Source: Bacteroidales bacterium UBA3816
GTDB taxonomy: Bacteria; Bacteroidota; Bacteroidia; Bacteroidales; P3
DNA: 34,643 nucleotides
Assembly: GCA_002368955.1 (NCBI GenBank)
Contig: DFDY01000119.1
Location: 1-34,643, forward strand
Reading direction: 5' to 3'
Numbering within the stretch: position 1 is the stretch's first letter; each line of letters begins with the position of its first letter. Shown here piece after piece: positions 1 to 8,188 of this stretch. The position numbers were made by a program, and so were the translations under genes. The notes under the pieces were generated by a model. The model had not been told where the DNA came from. It made no database searches and was given only the letters and a program-made list of their open reading frames with translations.

Positions 1-39
1 CAGGACGGCGACATCATGCATTTCAGATTTAATGTGTAA
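1..39 (+). CDS. ychF: C-terminal end of YchF/OLA1-family ATPase (partial)
   Basis: The first thirteen codons are an open frame that reads QDGDIMHFRFNV and stops with TAA at 37-39. YchF proteins characteristically end in a TGS-domain tail of the form (K/Q)DGD-(V/I)-M-x-F-x-FNV, so this is read as the extreme C terminus of the translation-associated ATPase YchF. Only 12 residues are visible, so the call rests on the tail motif alone. The stop lies 14 bases before the next start codon, so ychF and the porW-like gene may be co-transcribed. Confidence 0.7.
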   Translation, partial: QDGDIMHFRFNV

Positions 40-53
40 TTGAGGCTGGCAGT

Positions 54-2807
54 ATGAAGAAACTGAGTATTATCAAATTGACATTTGCAACGGTAAGCGT
101 GGCCATTCTGGCATACGCTTGTTCGACGCAGAAGGCCAATTGGACAAATGTTCAGTTTCATAACACTACAACCCACTATAATGTCTGGTGGAACGGCAAC
201 GAGAGCCTGAAACAGGGTGTGGAGATGCTGGAGCGGCAGGTGAAGGATGACTATACCCGGATTCTTCCGGTGTATAAACTGGGCACCAAAGAAGAGGCCA
301 TGTCTATGAACCCTCAGTTCGACCGCGCCATTGAGAAGAGCGTGAAGGGCATTAAGAAGCATAGTATCATGGTCAACGGAATGGAACATGTGGCATATAT
401 TCCCAAGTGTTATATGATGATGGCCTATGCGACATTCTACAAACACGACTATGCCAATGCCGCCAGCACTTGCCAGATGCTTATGTCGCAATATCAGGGA
501 ACGGACATCGGGGATGAGGCGTCAATACTCTATGCACGTTGCTCCACACAGGACGGGCGCTATCAGGATGCCGAGGGCATGCTCGACGAGTTGGTGACCG
601 CCCTAGGCAAAGGCAATTTCTCCAGCGGACAGAAATTGAATCTTTATTTGGCCCTGGCGGAATGTACTATTCCTCAAGAGAAATACAAGAAAGGCGTTCA
701 GTTTCTGAAATTGGCATTGGACGAAAAGCCTTCCCGAAGGCAGAAGGCGAGAATATGCTATATCTTGGGCCAGATATATCAAGACCAAGACAAGAGGCCG
801 ACGGCATCGAAGTACTACGAAAAGGTGCTCGGATATGGTCCCACATATGAGATGGAGTTCAATGCACGGCTGAATTTGGCTTCGTGTGCCGACCTTCAAC
901 ATACCGACCAGGCCAAGTTGGAGCGTCTGCTGGACAAGATGCTGAAGGACAAGAAGAACGAGGAGTTTTTAGATCAGATATACTATGCCAAAGGCGAGAT
1001 GTACTTGGGCATGAAGGAGACTAAAAAGGCAGTAGAGGCATTGAAGACATCCTGTGCAGTGTCCAAGTCCAACCCCGCACAGAAGGCCCGTTCGGCCATC
1101 CGCTTGGGGGAACTCATGTACACCAAATTCCAGAATTATGACCAGTCGCAAATCTATTACGACACGGCTATTAGTCTGATAAAGCCCGACTATCCTCATT
1201 ATCAAGACATCAAGTCGCGTTACGACCTGCTCACATCACTGGTTTCATATACGCGGGTGATTGAGCGCAATGACAGCTTGATAGCAGTTGCCAACATGAC
1301 AGAGCCGGAACGTCTGGCCCTTATCAATAAGAAGATAGAAGAACTGAAAAAGGCAGAAGAGGAAGCAAAGGAACGCGAATTGCTGGCCCAACTTGCCAAC
1401 GATGGAAAGGCACAACAGAACACACTGCAAGGCGACTGGTATTTCTATAACAGCAATACGGTTCAGAAGGGTAAAGAGACCTTTCGTCAGCGGTGGGGAA
1501 TGCGCTCGCTGGAAGACTATTGGTTTTTGTCCAAGAAGGGCCTACTTGGTATGAATATGTTGGCCTTCAATGATGAAAACGAGAATGGTGACAACACTGA
1601 AGAAATCGGCGAAACGGTCAAAGACTCAGCCTTGGTTGATGCTGAGAAGAACCCGGGAGACAATGGGAATCCAGACGACCCCCATGCGGTGGCATATTAC
1701 CTGAAGAACCTGCCTAAAAGTGAGGCCGAGCAGGACTCCATGCAAGCAGAGACGGCAGTGGGCTTGCTTAACGCGGGTTACATCTATTTTGACGGCATCC
1801 ACAATACGGCCAAGGCATTGGAATGTTATTTGCGTCTGGCCAACAACTATACCGACAACGCGGAGATTGTGCAAGCATTCTATATGCTCTACAAGATCTA
1901 TGATAAGCAAGGCAACACCCCTAGTTCTAATTATTATCGCGACATGGTGCTGCTAGGATTTCCCGACAGCGATTTCTCCAATCTCATTCTGGACGAAGAT
2001 TACTACAAGGAGATAATCCGCCGTAGCCAATTGATAAACGAAGACTACGACGAAGTGTATAACCTATATCGCAAACGTCGTTATAGCGATGTGCTGCAGT
2101 CGGTTGCTTCAGCAAAAAGGCTGTATGAAGGTAATCCGATGTTGAGTAAATTCAGTTACTGGGAGGGCTTGGCCTATGCCCGAATGGACAACAAGGCATC
2201 AGCCATCAAAACTTTTATGGAAATAGTGTCCAGCGCTCCTCGGACAGACAGTATCGTTTCTTTGGCACAGGCACAGCTAGACTATCTGATGGGAGAAGGG
2301 GGAAAATATATAGCCAACAGCGGAGCGGAAGAAATGAGCGACTCGGTGATGGACCAATTGGAGCGGAAAGTGCTTCAGCTGAGAGACAGCACTGCCCAAA
2401 TGGTGAAGGGTACGGATGAACTTCCGCCAGAGGCACAGCTGTTTCGTTACCGTGCCGACAAACCACATCAAGTGATAATCTTGGTTAAGGACAAGAAGAT
2501 AAGAGCCACACAATTGCAAAGTAAGGTGGGCTTGTTTCTGAACACCTATTACGGCAATGCTGGGTTGCAGGTGAAACCCTTGATGTTCACCGATTCCACC
2601 CAGATGATTACCATCAAGAGCTTTAGCAACGCGTCCGATGCCGTGGATTTTGCCAAGCACCTAATGCGAGAGGAAGGGCCCATGCGCGAATATGACACGA
2701 ACGACTATCAAATATTCGCCATCTCTCAGCAGAATTATGCCACACTTTATAACCGCAAAAAGGTGGATGCGTACAAATTGTTTTATGAAAAATACTATAT
2801 CAAATGA
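54..2807 (+). CDS. porW: PorW/SprE-like TPR lipoprotein of the type IX secretion/gliding system
   Basis: A 917-residue predicted outer-membrane lipoprotein. The signal peptide ends in the lipobox LAYAC with the lipidated cysteine at residue 23. Directly after it comes the stretch NVQFHNTTTHYNVWWNGNES, which matches the conserved start of the SprE (Flavobacterium) / PorW (Porphyromonas) family. Helical TPR-like repeats fill much of residues 110-400 and 580-760, with a charged coiled-coil segment (IEELKKAEEEAKERELLAQL) near 430. The C-terminal region (about 820-917) is a compact alpha/beta segment. In characterised species this lipoprotein is needed for T9SS function and links the periplasmic PorK/N ring with other components. 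The family call is from recognised motifs; the role here is transferred. It overlaps the bactofilin by four bases (ATGA), which indicates translational coupling. T9SS sorting domains elsewhere in the window fit. Confidence 0.85.
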   Translation: MKKLSIIKLTFATVSVAILAYACSTQKANWTNVQFHNTTTHYNVWWNGNESLKQGVEMLERQVKDDYTRILPVYKLGTKEEAMSMNPQFDRAIEKSVKGIKKHSIMVNGMEHVAYIPKCYMMMAYATFYKHDYANAASTCQMLMSQYQGTDIGDEASILYARCSTQDGRYQDAEGMLDELVTALGKGNFSSGQKLNLYLALAECTIPQEKYKKGVQFLKLALDEKPSRRQKARICYILGQIYQDQDKRPTASKYYEKVLGYGPTYEMEFNARLNLASCADLQHTDQAKLERLLDKMLKDKKNEEFLDQIYYAKGEMYLGMKETKKAVEALKTSCAVSKSNPAQKARSAIRLGELMYTKFQNYDQSQIYYDTAISLIKPDYPHYQDIKSRYDLLTSLVSYTRVIERNDSLIAVANMTEPERLALINKKIEELKKAEEEAKERELLAQLANDGKAQQNTLQGDWYFYNSNTVQKGKETFRQRWGMRSLEDYWFLSKKGLLGMNMLAFNDENENGDNTEEIGETVKDSALVDAEKNPGDNGNPDDPHAVAYYLKNLPKSEAEQDSMQAETAVGLLNAGYIYFDGIHNTAKALECYLRLANNYTDNAEIVQAFYMLYKIYDKQGNTPSSNYYRDMVLLGFPDSDFSNLILDEDYYKEIIRRSQLINEDYDEVYNLYRKRRYSDVLQSVASAKRLYEGNPMLSKFSYWEGLAYARMDNKASAIKTFMEIVSSAPRTDSIVSLAQAQLDYLMGEGGKYIANSGAEEMSDSVMDQLERKVLQLRDSTAQMVKGTDELPPEAQLFRYRADKPHQVIILVKDKKIRATQLQSKVGLFLNTYYGNAGLQVKPLMFTDSTQMITIKSFSNASDAVDFAKHLMREEGPMREYDTNDYQIFAISQQNYATLYNRKKVDAYKLFYEKYYIK

Positions 2808-3148
2808 GCGACACAATAAATAGTCTTATCAATACCATCACAGTGGGAACGACCATAAAGGGCGATATACAGGCCAACGGTGATTTCCGTATGGACGGAA
2901 CCTTGGACGGCAATGTGACCCTGACGGGCAAATTGGTTATCGGCGAGCAGGGATATATCAAAGGAAACGTGGTGTGCCAAAATGCCAATGTAATGGGCAC
3001 CATAGACGGCAACCTTTCGGTGAAAGAGTTTCTTACGCTCTATTCCTCAGCCAAAGTCAAAGGCGATATTGTGGCAAATAAGCTCGCCATCGAACCCGGA
3101 GCCTTCTTCAGCGGTACGTGCCACATGTTGGACGAATTAACCGACTGA
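2804..3148 (+). CDS. Bactofilin (polymer-forming cytoskeletal protein)
   Basis: A 114-residue protein made almost wholly of the bactofilin beta-helix. Short repeats run through residues 14-105: TTIKGDIQANGDFRMDGTLD, GNVTLTGKLVIGEQGYIKGN, and VKGDIVANKLAIEPGAFFSG. Hydrophobic and glycine positions recur every 17-18 residues, as in the DUF583/bactofilin family. Bactofilins self-assemble without nucleotide into filaments that lie against the membrane and position envelope enzymes. The length is typical of short Bacteroidota bactofilins. The gene starts inside the stop codon of the PorW-like gene and ends three bases before the next start, so it belongs to that operon. Pairing with porW suggests, but does not show, a scaffold for the secretion machinery. 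Confidence 0.93.
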   Translation: MSDTINSLINTITVGTTIKGDIQANGDFRMDGTLDGNVTLTGKLVIGEQGYIKGNVVCQNANVMGTIDGNLSVKEFLTLYSSAKVKGDIVANKLAIEPGAFFSGTCHMLDELTD

Positions 3149-3151
3149 CCA

Positions 3152-4558
3152 ATGGAAGAGACGTTGCGGCAACTGTTCGCAAAATGGTGTGGCGAGGAAG
3201 CCCAAGAAATGATGAGGCTCTCTGCCAACGGGAGCCATCGTCAGTACTGGCGCATCAAAGGAAAGAATCGTCACTGCGTTGGCGCGTTCAATGATGACAT
3301 TCGGGAGAATGAAGCTTTCTTCTACTATAGTCAAGCTTTAAGACAGAAAGGTATCTGTGTGCCGCAGGTATACATGGTTGATGAGTTGCGGCAAATCTAT
3401 CTTCAAGAAGATTTAGGCGATATTACCTTATATAATTATGTGTATGATAAAAGGCGTCAAGGAGGCGGTTTTGACACAGAGGTTCTGAAGATTTACAAAA
3501 AAGTGCTGGACGACCTTTCGACCATTCAGTTGGCCGGGCGTGACATGGATTTCACCAAGGCTTATCCACGCAGTGATTTTGATGGGCAGTCGATGCAATG
3601 GGACCTGAACTATTTCAAATACTACTTCCTTAAACTGAAACAAGTACCCTTCGATGAAAATCTTTTGGAGATAGACTTCCATCGGCTGATTGAGTATTTG
3701 CTCTCCACCGATTGTGATTATTTCCTTTATAGAGACTTCCAATCAAGGAACATAATGTTGCATGATGGAACTCCATATTATATAGATTTCCAAGGGGGTA
3801 GGAGAGGGGCCGCACAGTATGATGTGGCATCACTGCTCTACAGTGCCAAAAGCGATATTCCCGAACCCATCCGGCAAGAACTTCTAAACCATTATATCGA
3901 CGGCCTTAGCAAGAAAACTCCTTTAGATAGAGAAGAGTTCCTTTCCTATTTCTGGGGTTATGTGTTGATGCGCATAATGCAGGCTATGGGTGCATATGGC
4001 TATCGAGGATATTTTGAGCGAAAGGATTATTTCCTTAACAGCATTCCGTTGGCAATCAATAATCTGAGAACGATTATCGAAAATCATCCATTGCCCATTG
4101 ACGTCCCCCATCTTACTGAGGTTTTGCGTAAAGTGGCAGACTCAGAATTGACTGCACATACAAGCATCCCCCAAGGTCTAACTGTGACCATTAATAGTTT
4201 TTCGTACAAGAAAGGCATCCCGCAAGATACTTCAGGCAATGGAGGAGGATATGTATTTGACTGCCGTGCGCTCCCCAATCCTGGGCGATATGCCGAATAT
4301 AGATGCTATACCGGGAAGGATCGACCGGTGATAGAATTTTTGCAAGGAGACGAAGCTGTTGAAAATTTCTTAGCGGGTGCGCAGCAATTGGTAGGGCCCT
4401 CCATAAAAAAATACTTGGAGCGGAAGTTCACAAGCCTGACGGTCAGTTTTGGCTGTACTGGAGGCCAACACAGGTCTGTTTATTGTGCAGAAAGATTGGG
4501 TGAGTGGATCAAGAATAATTTTGATTGTCAGGTTATTATAAATCATCGTGAGCAATGA
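3152..4558 (+). CDS. Fusion of AmgK-like sugar kinase and RapZ C-terminal domain
   Basis: A 468-residue two-domain cytoplasmic protein. Residues 1-330 have an aminoglycoside-phosphotransferase fold. The Brenner-type catalytic loop is YRDFQSRN (Asp195, Asn200) and the metal-binding segment is IDFQGGRRG (Asp212) followed by YDVASLL. These are hallmarks of the AmgK group of anomeric N-acetylmuramate/N-acetylglucosamine kinases. Residues 344-468 match the C-terminal domain of RapZ: VFDCRALPNPGR, YTGKD, and the signature SFGCTGGQHRSVYCAERL, ending VIINHREQ. The RapZ N-terminal Walker-A kinase domain is absent. In Escherichia coli the RapZ C-terminal domain binds RNA and senses glucosamine-6-phosphate. 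A wall-sugar kinase regulated by an amino-sugar sensor is therefore plausible but inferred. The gene starts three bases after the bactofilin and likely ends the operon; a promoter follows at 4606. Confidence 0.88.
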   Translation: MEETLRQLFAKWCGEEAQEMMRLSANGSHRQYWRIKGKNRHCVGAFNDDIRENEAFFYYSQALRQKGICVPQVYMVDELRQIYLQEDLGDITLYNYVYDKRRQGGGFDTEVLKIYKKVLDDLSTIQLAGRDMDFTKAYPRSDFDGQSMQWDLNYFKYYFLKLKQVPFDENLLEIDFHRLIEYLLSTDCDYFLYRDFQSRNIMLHDGTPYYIDFQGGRRGAAQYDVASLLYSAKSDIPEPIRQELLNHYIDGLSKKTPLDREEFLSYFWGYVLMRIMQAMGAYGYRGYFERKDYFLNSIPLAINNLRTIIENHPLPIDVPHLTEVLRKVADSELTAHTSIPQGLTVTINSFSYKKGIPQDTSGNGGGYVFDCRALPNPGRYAEYRCYTGKDRPVIEFLQGDEAVENFLAGAQQLVGPSIKKYLERKFTSLTVSFGCTGGQHRSVYCAERLGEWIKNNFDCQVIINHREQ

Positions 4559-4605
4559 TATAAAAAAACTTTCAACTTTTTTTTCGTCACTTCTTACTTT
4601 TTTCG

Positions 4606-4613
4606 TATCTTTG
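4606..4613 (+). promoter_or_regulatory. Bacteroidota -7 promoter box (TATCTTTG)
   Basis: TATCTTTG fits the TAnnTTTG consensus of the Bacteroidota primary sigma factor. It lies 39 bases before the ATG at 4653, after a T-rich stretch, in the only sizeable gap between 54 and 10943. No clear -33 TTTG is seen at the usual distance. It would drive the 4653-10943 run. Confidence 0.65.
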
Positions 4614-4652
4614 CAAACTGATTTTAAGATAAAAATAAAACAATAATATAAC

Positions 4653-5324
4653 ATGAAAAGTAGAACTTTAATCCAGATTCTCTTAGGCTTAGTGATTATC
4701 GGCCTTGCAATATGGCTCGTATCAAGCATCATGAAGCCTGTTAAGTTTCAAAATGAGTATGACATGCGCCGTAATGCATGTGCAGAAAAACTAAAAGCCA
4801 TTCGTGCTCTGGAAGATGCTTATAAGAACACTTACGGTTGCTACACTGGCAGTTTCGACACACTCTTCAACCGTCTGATGAATGAAGACAGCCTGAGCGT
4901 TGTTAACAAAAACATCAACTACGATAAGATTCCAGAGGATGTGAAGCTTGAAGAGCTGCCTGAGTCCGAAGCCATAAAACTTGGTTATGTTTCTCGTGTA
5001 GTTGCTTACGTCAACCCCATTGAGAACCTCAGAGCCAACCCCAAGGCTAAGTTCAACCTCACCGATGAGGAAATTCTCAATCTCCGATATGTTCCTTATC
5101 CCAAAGGCGAGAAAAATGAGTTTGAACTTGAAGCCGGCTTCATCGAGAAGAGCGGCTATCAGATGCCTGTGTTTGAATGCAAGGTAATGATGGAAAATCT
5201 CCTTGCCGACTTGGATGAACAGCTCGTCATCAACAAATTGGCTGAACTGAAAGAAAATCATCGTTTCCCCGGTTGGAAAGTGGGTGATATGACTCAGGCC
5301 ATTACTGATGGTAACTTTGAATAA
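4653..5324 (+). CDS. Membrane-anchored pilin-like hypothetical protein
   Basis: A 223-residue protein that I cannot assign to a named family. Residues 5-27 form one hydrophobic segment (LIQILLGLVIIGLAIWLVSS), followed by a positively charged helix and the motif KLKAIRALEDAYKNTYGCY. That layout, an N-terminal membrane helix running into a soluble helix with a short AxEAYxxxxGxY-type turn, resembles type IV pilins and pseudopilins. There is no clear prepilin peptidase site, so it is only pilin-like. The rest is mixed alpha/beta with no obvious catalytic motif. It is the first gene after the promoter at 4606 and ends two bases before the DUF3822 gene, so the two are probably made together. The ATG has no strong Shine-Dalgarno; the leader is A-rich, as is common in Bacteroidota. 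Confidence 0.75.
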   Translation: MKSRTLIQILLGLVIIGLAIWLVSSIMKPVKFQNEYDMRRNACAEKLKAIRALEDAYKNTYGCYTGSFDTLFNRLMNEDSLSVVNKNINYDKIPEDVKLEELPESEAIKLGYVSRVVAYVNPIENLRANPKAKFNLTDEEILNLRYVPYPKGEKNEFELEAGFIEKSGYQMPVFECKVMMENLLADLDEQLVINKLAELKENHRFPGWKVGDMTQAITDGNFE

Positions 5325-5326
5325 AA

Positions 5327-6154
5327 ATGTCGCATAAAGTCACAACTATTATCACGTCAGATAAGGCGGTGGCCAATAACGATTTAAGATTATCCATTTG
5401 CCTCTCGGCAGATGGATTTTCTTTTTCGGTTACCACCTTTCAAGACGAAATCGTGATGTACGGAGAAGCTGTCGTCGAGCTAAACCTTGCCTTAGAAGCG
5501 TTGAGCCAAGCCGTGAAGGATTGCTTCGCCCAGGTTGGGGTTTCTACTTTTGGCTTCCGGCAGGCACGGCTTGTCATCCCAACAGAGCAGTTTGTTTGGA
5601 TTCCCGACCATTTGCATGAGTCGGTGAGAGACCGACAGTATCTCCGCATGGTTGCTCATGTTGACATCAATATGGGTGTTTACCATATCGCGGTGCCCTA
5701 CCTGCATTCTATGATGGTTTTTGCTGCTCCGGCATCGGTTGTGACCGCATTCAAATTAGCCATTCCCGGCATAGATGTTCACTGTCAGCATTCGGTTCTT
5801 GCATGTGACCAAATGCTCCAGAAAAGCATCCACCACCCTGTCGTTCTGATGCATGTGCGCGCTGGGGTAGGGGACTATGAGGCCTTTTTCAATGGGCAAT
5901 TATTGCTGAGCAATAGTTATTCGATTCAGAATAATGAAGAATTGCTTTATCATGCCATAGAACTGATGAAGCAACTCCACCTAGAAACCCCTGACATGGA
6001 GTTGGCCATCTGTGGCAATGTGGATAGGGAGTTTTATGCCCATCTTCAGCACTATTTCCCCAATGTGACCCTCTTTACAGGCCGTCCCATATCATATTCT
6101 AATCCAGAATTCCGCTCACTCCCTACATATAAACATGTCATGTTGCTATCATAA
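5327..6154 (+). CDS. DUF3822 family protein
   Basis: A 275-residue soluble protein of the Bacteroidota-restricted DUF3822 family, recognised from the opening segment (DLRLSICLSADGFSFSV) and from its place directly before rsmD. The glycine/serine beta-turn in the first strand pair, and a second similar half near residues 160-200 (VVLMHVRAGVGDYEAFFNGQ), suggest an actin/hexokinase-like duplicated fold. That is a structural guess. No function is established that I know of. It starts two bases after the pilin-like gene and ends 13 bases before rsmD. An actin-fold protein beside a pilin-like protein would resemble PilM with its partners, but this is speculative. Confidence 0.8.
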   Translation: MSHKVTTIITSDKAVANNDLRLSICLSADGFSFSVTTFQDEIVMYGEAVVELNLALEALSQAVKDCFAQVGVSTFGFRQARLVIPTEQFVWIPDHLHESVRDRQYLRMVAHVDINMGVYHIAVPYLHSMMVFAAPASVVTAFKLAIPGIDVHCQHSVLACDQMLQKSIHHPVVLMHVRAGVGDYEAFFNGQLLLSNSYSIQNNEELLYHAIELMKQLHLETPDMELAICGNVDREFYAHLQHYFPNVTLFTGRPISYSNPEFRSLPTYKHVMLLS

Positions 6155-6167
6155 CTCATAATAATAT

Positions 6168-6725
6168 ATGCGTATTATTGCAGGTTCCCTCAGAGGTCGA
6201 CGACTCTATCCTCCTACCACTTTGCCAGTCCGTCCAACAACCGACATGGCTCGCGAAAGCCTTTTTAATATACTCAATAACTATGTCGATTATGAAGACT
6301 GCACCGTTTTAGACCTTTTTGCCGGTACGGGAGCAGTCTCTTTAGAGTTCGTTTCCCGTGGGGCAAAGGAGGTGACATCAATCGACATCAACGCGCAGTG
6401 CACCGACTTTATTAAGGATTCCGCCCGACAGTTCAAGGTGAATAATATTCATGTTGTCCGTTCCGATGTTTTTGACCTAATCAAGCGGGCCTACAAGAAG
6501 TTCGACATCATTTTTGCCGATCCACCTTATGCTTTGGAAAACCTTCAGCAGTTGCCTGACCTCATTTTTGAGCACAAAATGCTGACTGACGACGGCATTT
6601 TTGTTCTAGAACATCCTCGTGAGTATCAGTTTGAAGAGCATCCTCATTTTTGGCAGCACCGTAACTATGGAAAAGTAAATTTCACTTTCTTTGCCCAGCA
6701 GTTGGACGAAGAAGTCAATCAATAA
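6168..6725 (+). CDS. rsmD: 16S rRNA (guanine(966)-N(2))-methyltransferase RsmD
   Basis: A 185-residue S-adenosylmethionine-dependent methyltransferase of the RsmD family. It begins with the family-typical MRIIAGSLRGRRLYPP and PTTDMARESLFNIL. The cofactor-binding motif I is VLDLFAGTGAVSLEFVSRGA (residues 45-64), with the acidic end of the next strand in SIDIN. The catalytic motif IV is FADPPYAL, a DPPY-type N-methyltransferase signature. In characterised bacteria the enzyme methylates N2 of G966 of 16S rRNA during small-subunit assembly. Length is normal. It sits between DUF3822 and purC in the plus-strand run. Confidence 0.95.
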   Translation: MRIIAGSLRGRRLYPPTTLPVRPTTDMARESLFNILNNYVDYEDCTVLDLFAGTGAVSLEFVSRGAKEVTSIDINAQCTDFIKDSARQFKVNNIHVVRSDVFDLIKRAYKKFDIIFADPPYALENLQQLPDLIFEHKMLTDDGIFVLEHPREYQFEEHPHFWQHRNYGKVNFTFFAQQLDEEVNQ

Positions 6726-6751
6726 AAAATACAAACTTAAAAACAACTATT

Positions 6752-7699
6752 ATGAGAGCAGTAATAAAAACTAATTTTTCGTTTCCTAAACAAAAGAGTC
6801 TCTATGTCGGTAAGGTGCGCGATGTGTACAATATCGATGACAAATATATGGCCATGGTGGTTAGCGACCGCATCAGTGCTTTCGACGTTGTCCTCCCCAA
6901 GGGTATTCCCTATAAGGGGCAAGTGCTAAACCAGATTGCAGCCAAATTTCTGGATGCCACTGCCGACATCGTCCCCAACTGGAAATTAGCCACGCCCGAC
7001 CCGATGGTTACCGTGGGTCTCAAATGCGAAGGTTTTCGTGTGGAGATGATTGTCCGCGGTTATCTGGCAGGCAGTGCCTGGCGCGAATATAAAGCAGGTG
7101 CCAGAACCCTTTGTGGCGTGCCCCTGCCCGAAGGAATGGTGGAAAACCAAAAATTCCCCACCCCAATCTTGACCCCCACCACCAAAGCCGACGAGGGCCA
7201 CGACGAGAATATCTCCCGCGACGAAATTATCAGTCAAGGATTGGTTTCCAAGGAAGACTACGAACAACTGGAGAAGTATGCCTTGGCTCTTTTCCAGCGG
7301 GGTACAGAGATTGCCGCTTCCAAAGGCCTTATCCTGGTAGACACCAAATATGAGTTTGGTAAGCGGGAGGGTAAGATATATTTGATTGATGAGATTCATA
7401 CCCCCGACAGCAGCCGCTATTTCTATGCAGAAGGCTACGAAGAGCGTCTGGCCAAAGGCGAACATCAGCGCCAACTCTCCAAGGAGTTTGTCCGCGAATG
7501 GCTGATGGCCAATGGCTTCCAGGGCAAGGCTGGTCAACAGGTACCCGAAATGACCGATGAGATTGTCAACAGCATTACCGATCGCTACATTGAACTCTAT
7601 GAGCACATCACAGGTGAAAAGTTCCAGAAGGCAGATGACTGTTCGGATGTTACCGCCCGCATTGAAAAGAATGTCACGGACTATCTGAAGACTCTGTAA
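6752..7699 (+). CDS. purC: Phosphoribosylaminoimidazole-succinocarboxamide synthase
   Basis: A 315-residue SAICAR synthetase of purine biosynthesis. It joins CAIR and aspartate with ATP to give SAICAR. Family motifs are present in order: the N-terminal nucleotide-binding segment VGKVRDVYNIDDKYMAMVVS, the DRISAFDVVLPKGIPYKG block, EMIVRGYLAGSAWREYK, and the KYEFGK...LIDEIHTPDSSRY block that carries metal and substrate ligands. The length matches the long form found in Bacteroidota and eukaryotes rather than the ~240-residue E. coli form. The 26-base leader after rsmD is A-rich and has no separate promoter box. The CYTH gene follows after three bases. Confidence 0.97.
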   Translation: MRAVIKTNFSFPKQKSLYVGKVRDVYNIDDKYMAMVVSDRISAFDVVLPKGIPYKGQVLNQIAAKFLDATADIVPNWKLATPDPMVTVGLKCEGFRVEMIVRGYLAGSAWREYKAGARTLCGVPLPEGMVENQKFPTPILTPTTKADEGHDENISRDEIISQGLVSKEDYEQLEKYALALFQRGTEIAASKGLILVDTKYEFGKREGKIYLIDEIHTPDSSRYFYAEGYEERLAKGEHQRQLSKEFVREWLMANGFQGKAGQQVPEMTDEIVNSITDRYIELYEHITGEKFQKADDCSDVTARIEKNVTDYLKTL

Positions 7700-7702
7700 T
7701 TC

Positions 7703-8188
7703 ATGGAGATAGAACGCAAATTTCTTGTGCGAGATTTGCCTTTTGATTTAGAGCAATACGAGCACTACGATATAGAACAAGCCTATTTGTGCACATCACC
7801 CACCTTGCGCATCCGCAAGATGGGTGATGCATATATCTTAACTGTCAAAGAAAAGCTTTCCAACCCTTCTTCTGCAATCCACAACCGCGAGGAGGAATTC
7901 ACTCTTAGTGAACAGGCATACAATCATTTGCTAACAAAATGCGACAGCGGAAGGGTGGGGAAGACCCGTTATCGTATCAACCTACGCCAGCAGATGGGCG
8001 ACGGTGCTTACGAAGGCTTGGTGGCTGAATTGGATATCTTTCATGGCCGCCACAGGGGTTTGATGTTGGTCGAAGTGGAATTTCCCAATACTCAGGTAGC
8101 CAACAGCTTTGTCCCTCCAGATTGGTTCGGCGAAGACGTTTCCTCCGACTATCATTATCGTAACAGCTATTTGGCCTCAATGCCATGA
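7703..8188 (+). CDS. CYTH-domain (triphosphate tunnel metalloenzyme) protein
   Basis: A 161-residue CYTH protein. It starts with the defining ExExK motif as MEIERKFLV (Glu2, Glu4, Lys6). Further charged strands of the tunnel follow: TLRIRKMG, YILTVKEKL, HNREEEFTL, KTRYRINL, GLVAELDIFHGRHRGLMLVEVEF. Bacterial members of this class hydrolyse inorganic tripolyphosphate or nucleoside triphosphates with divalent metal; others are adenylate cyclases. Substrate cannot be read from sequence. The short single-domain form, without a CHAD domain, is like the small prokaryotic tripolyphosphatases. It overlaps the transporter gene by four bases (ATGA). Confidence 0.92.
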   Translation: MEIERKFLVRDLPFDLEQYEHYDIEQAYLCTSPTLRIRKMGDAYILTVKEKLSNPSSAIHNREEEFTLSEQAYNHLLTKCDSGRVGKTRYRINLRQQMGDGAYEGLVAELDIFHGRHRGLMLVEVEFPNTQVANSFVPPDWFGEDVSSDYHYRNSYLASMP

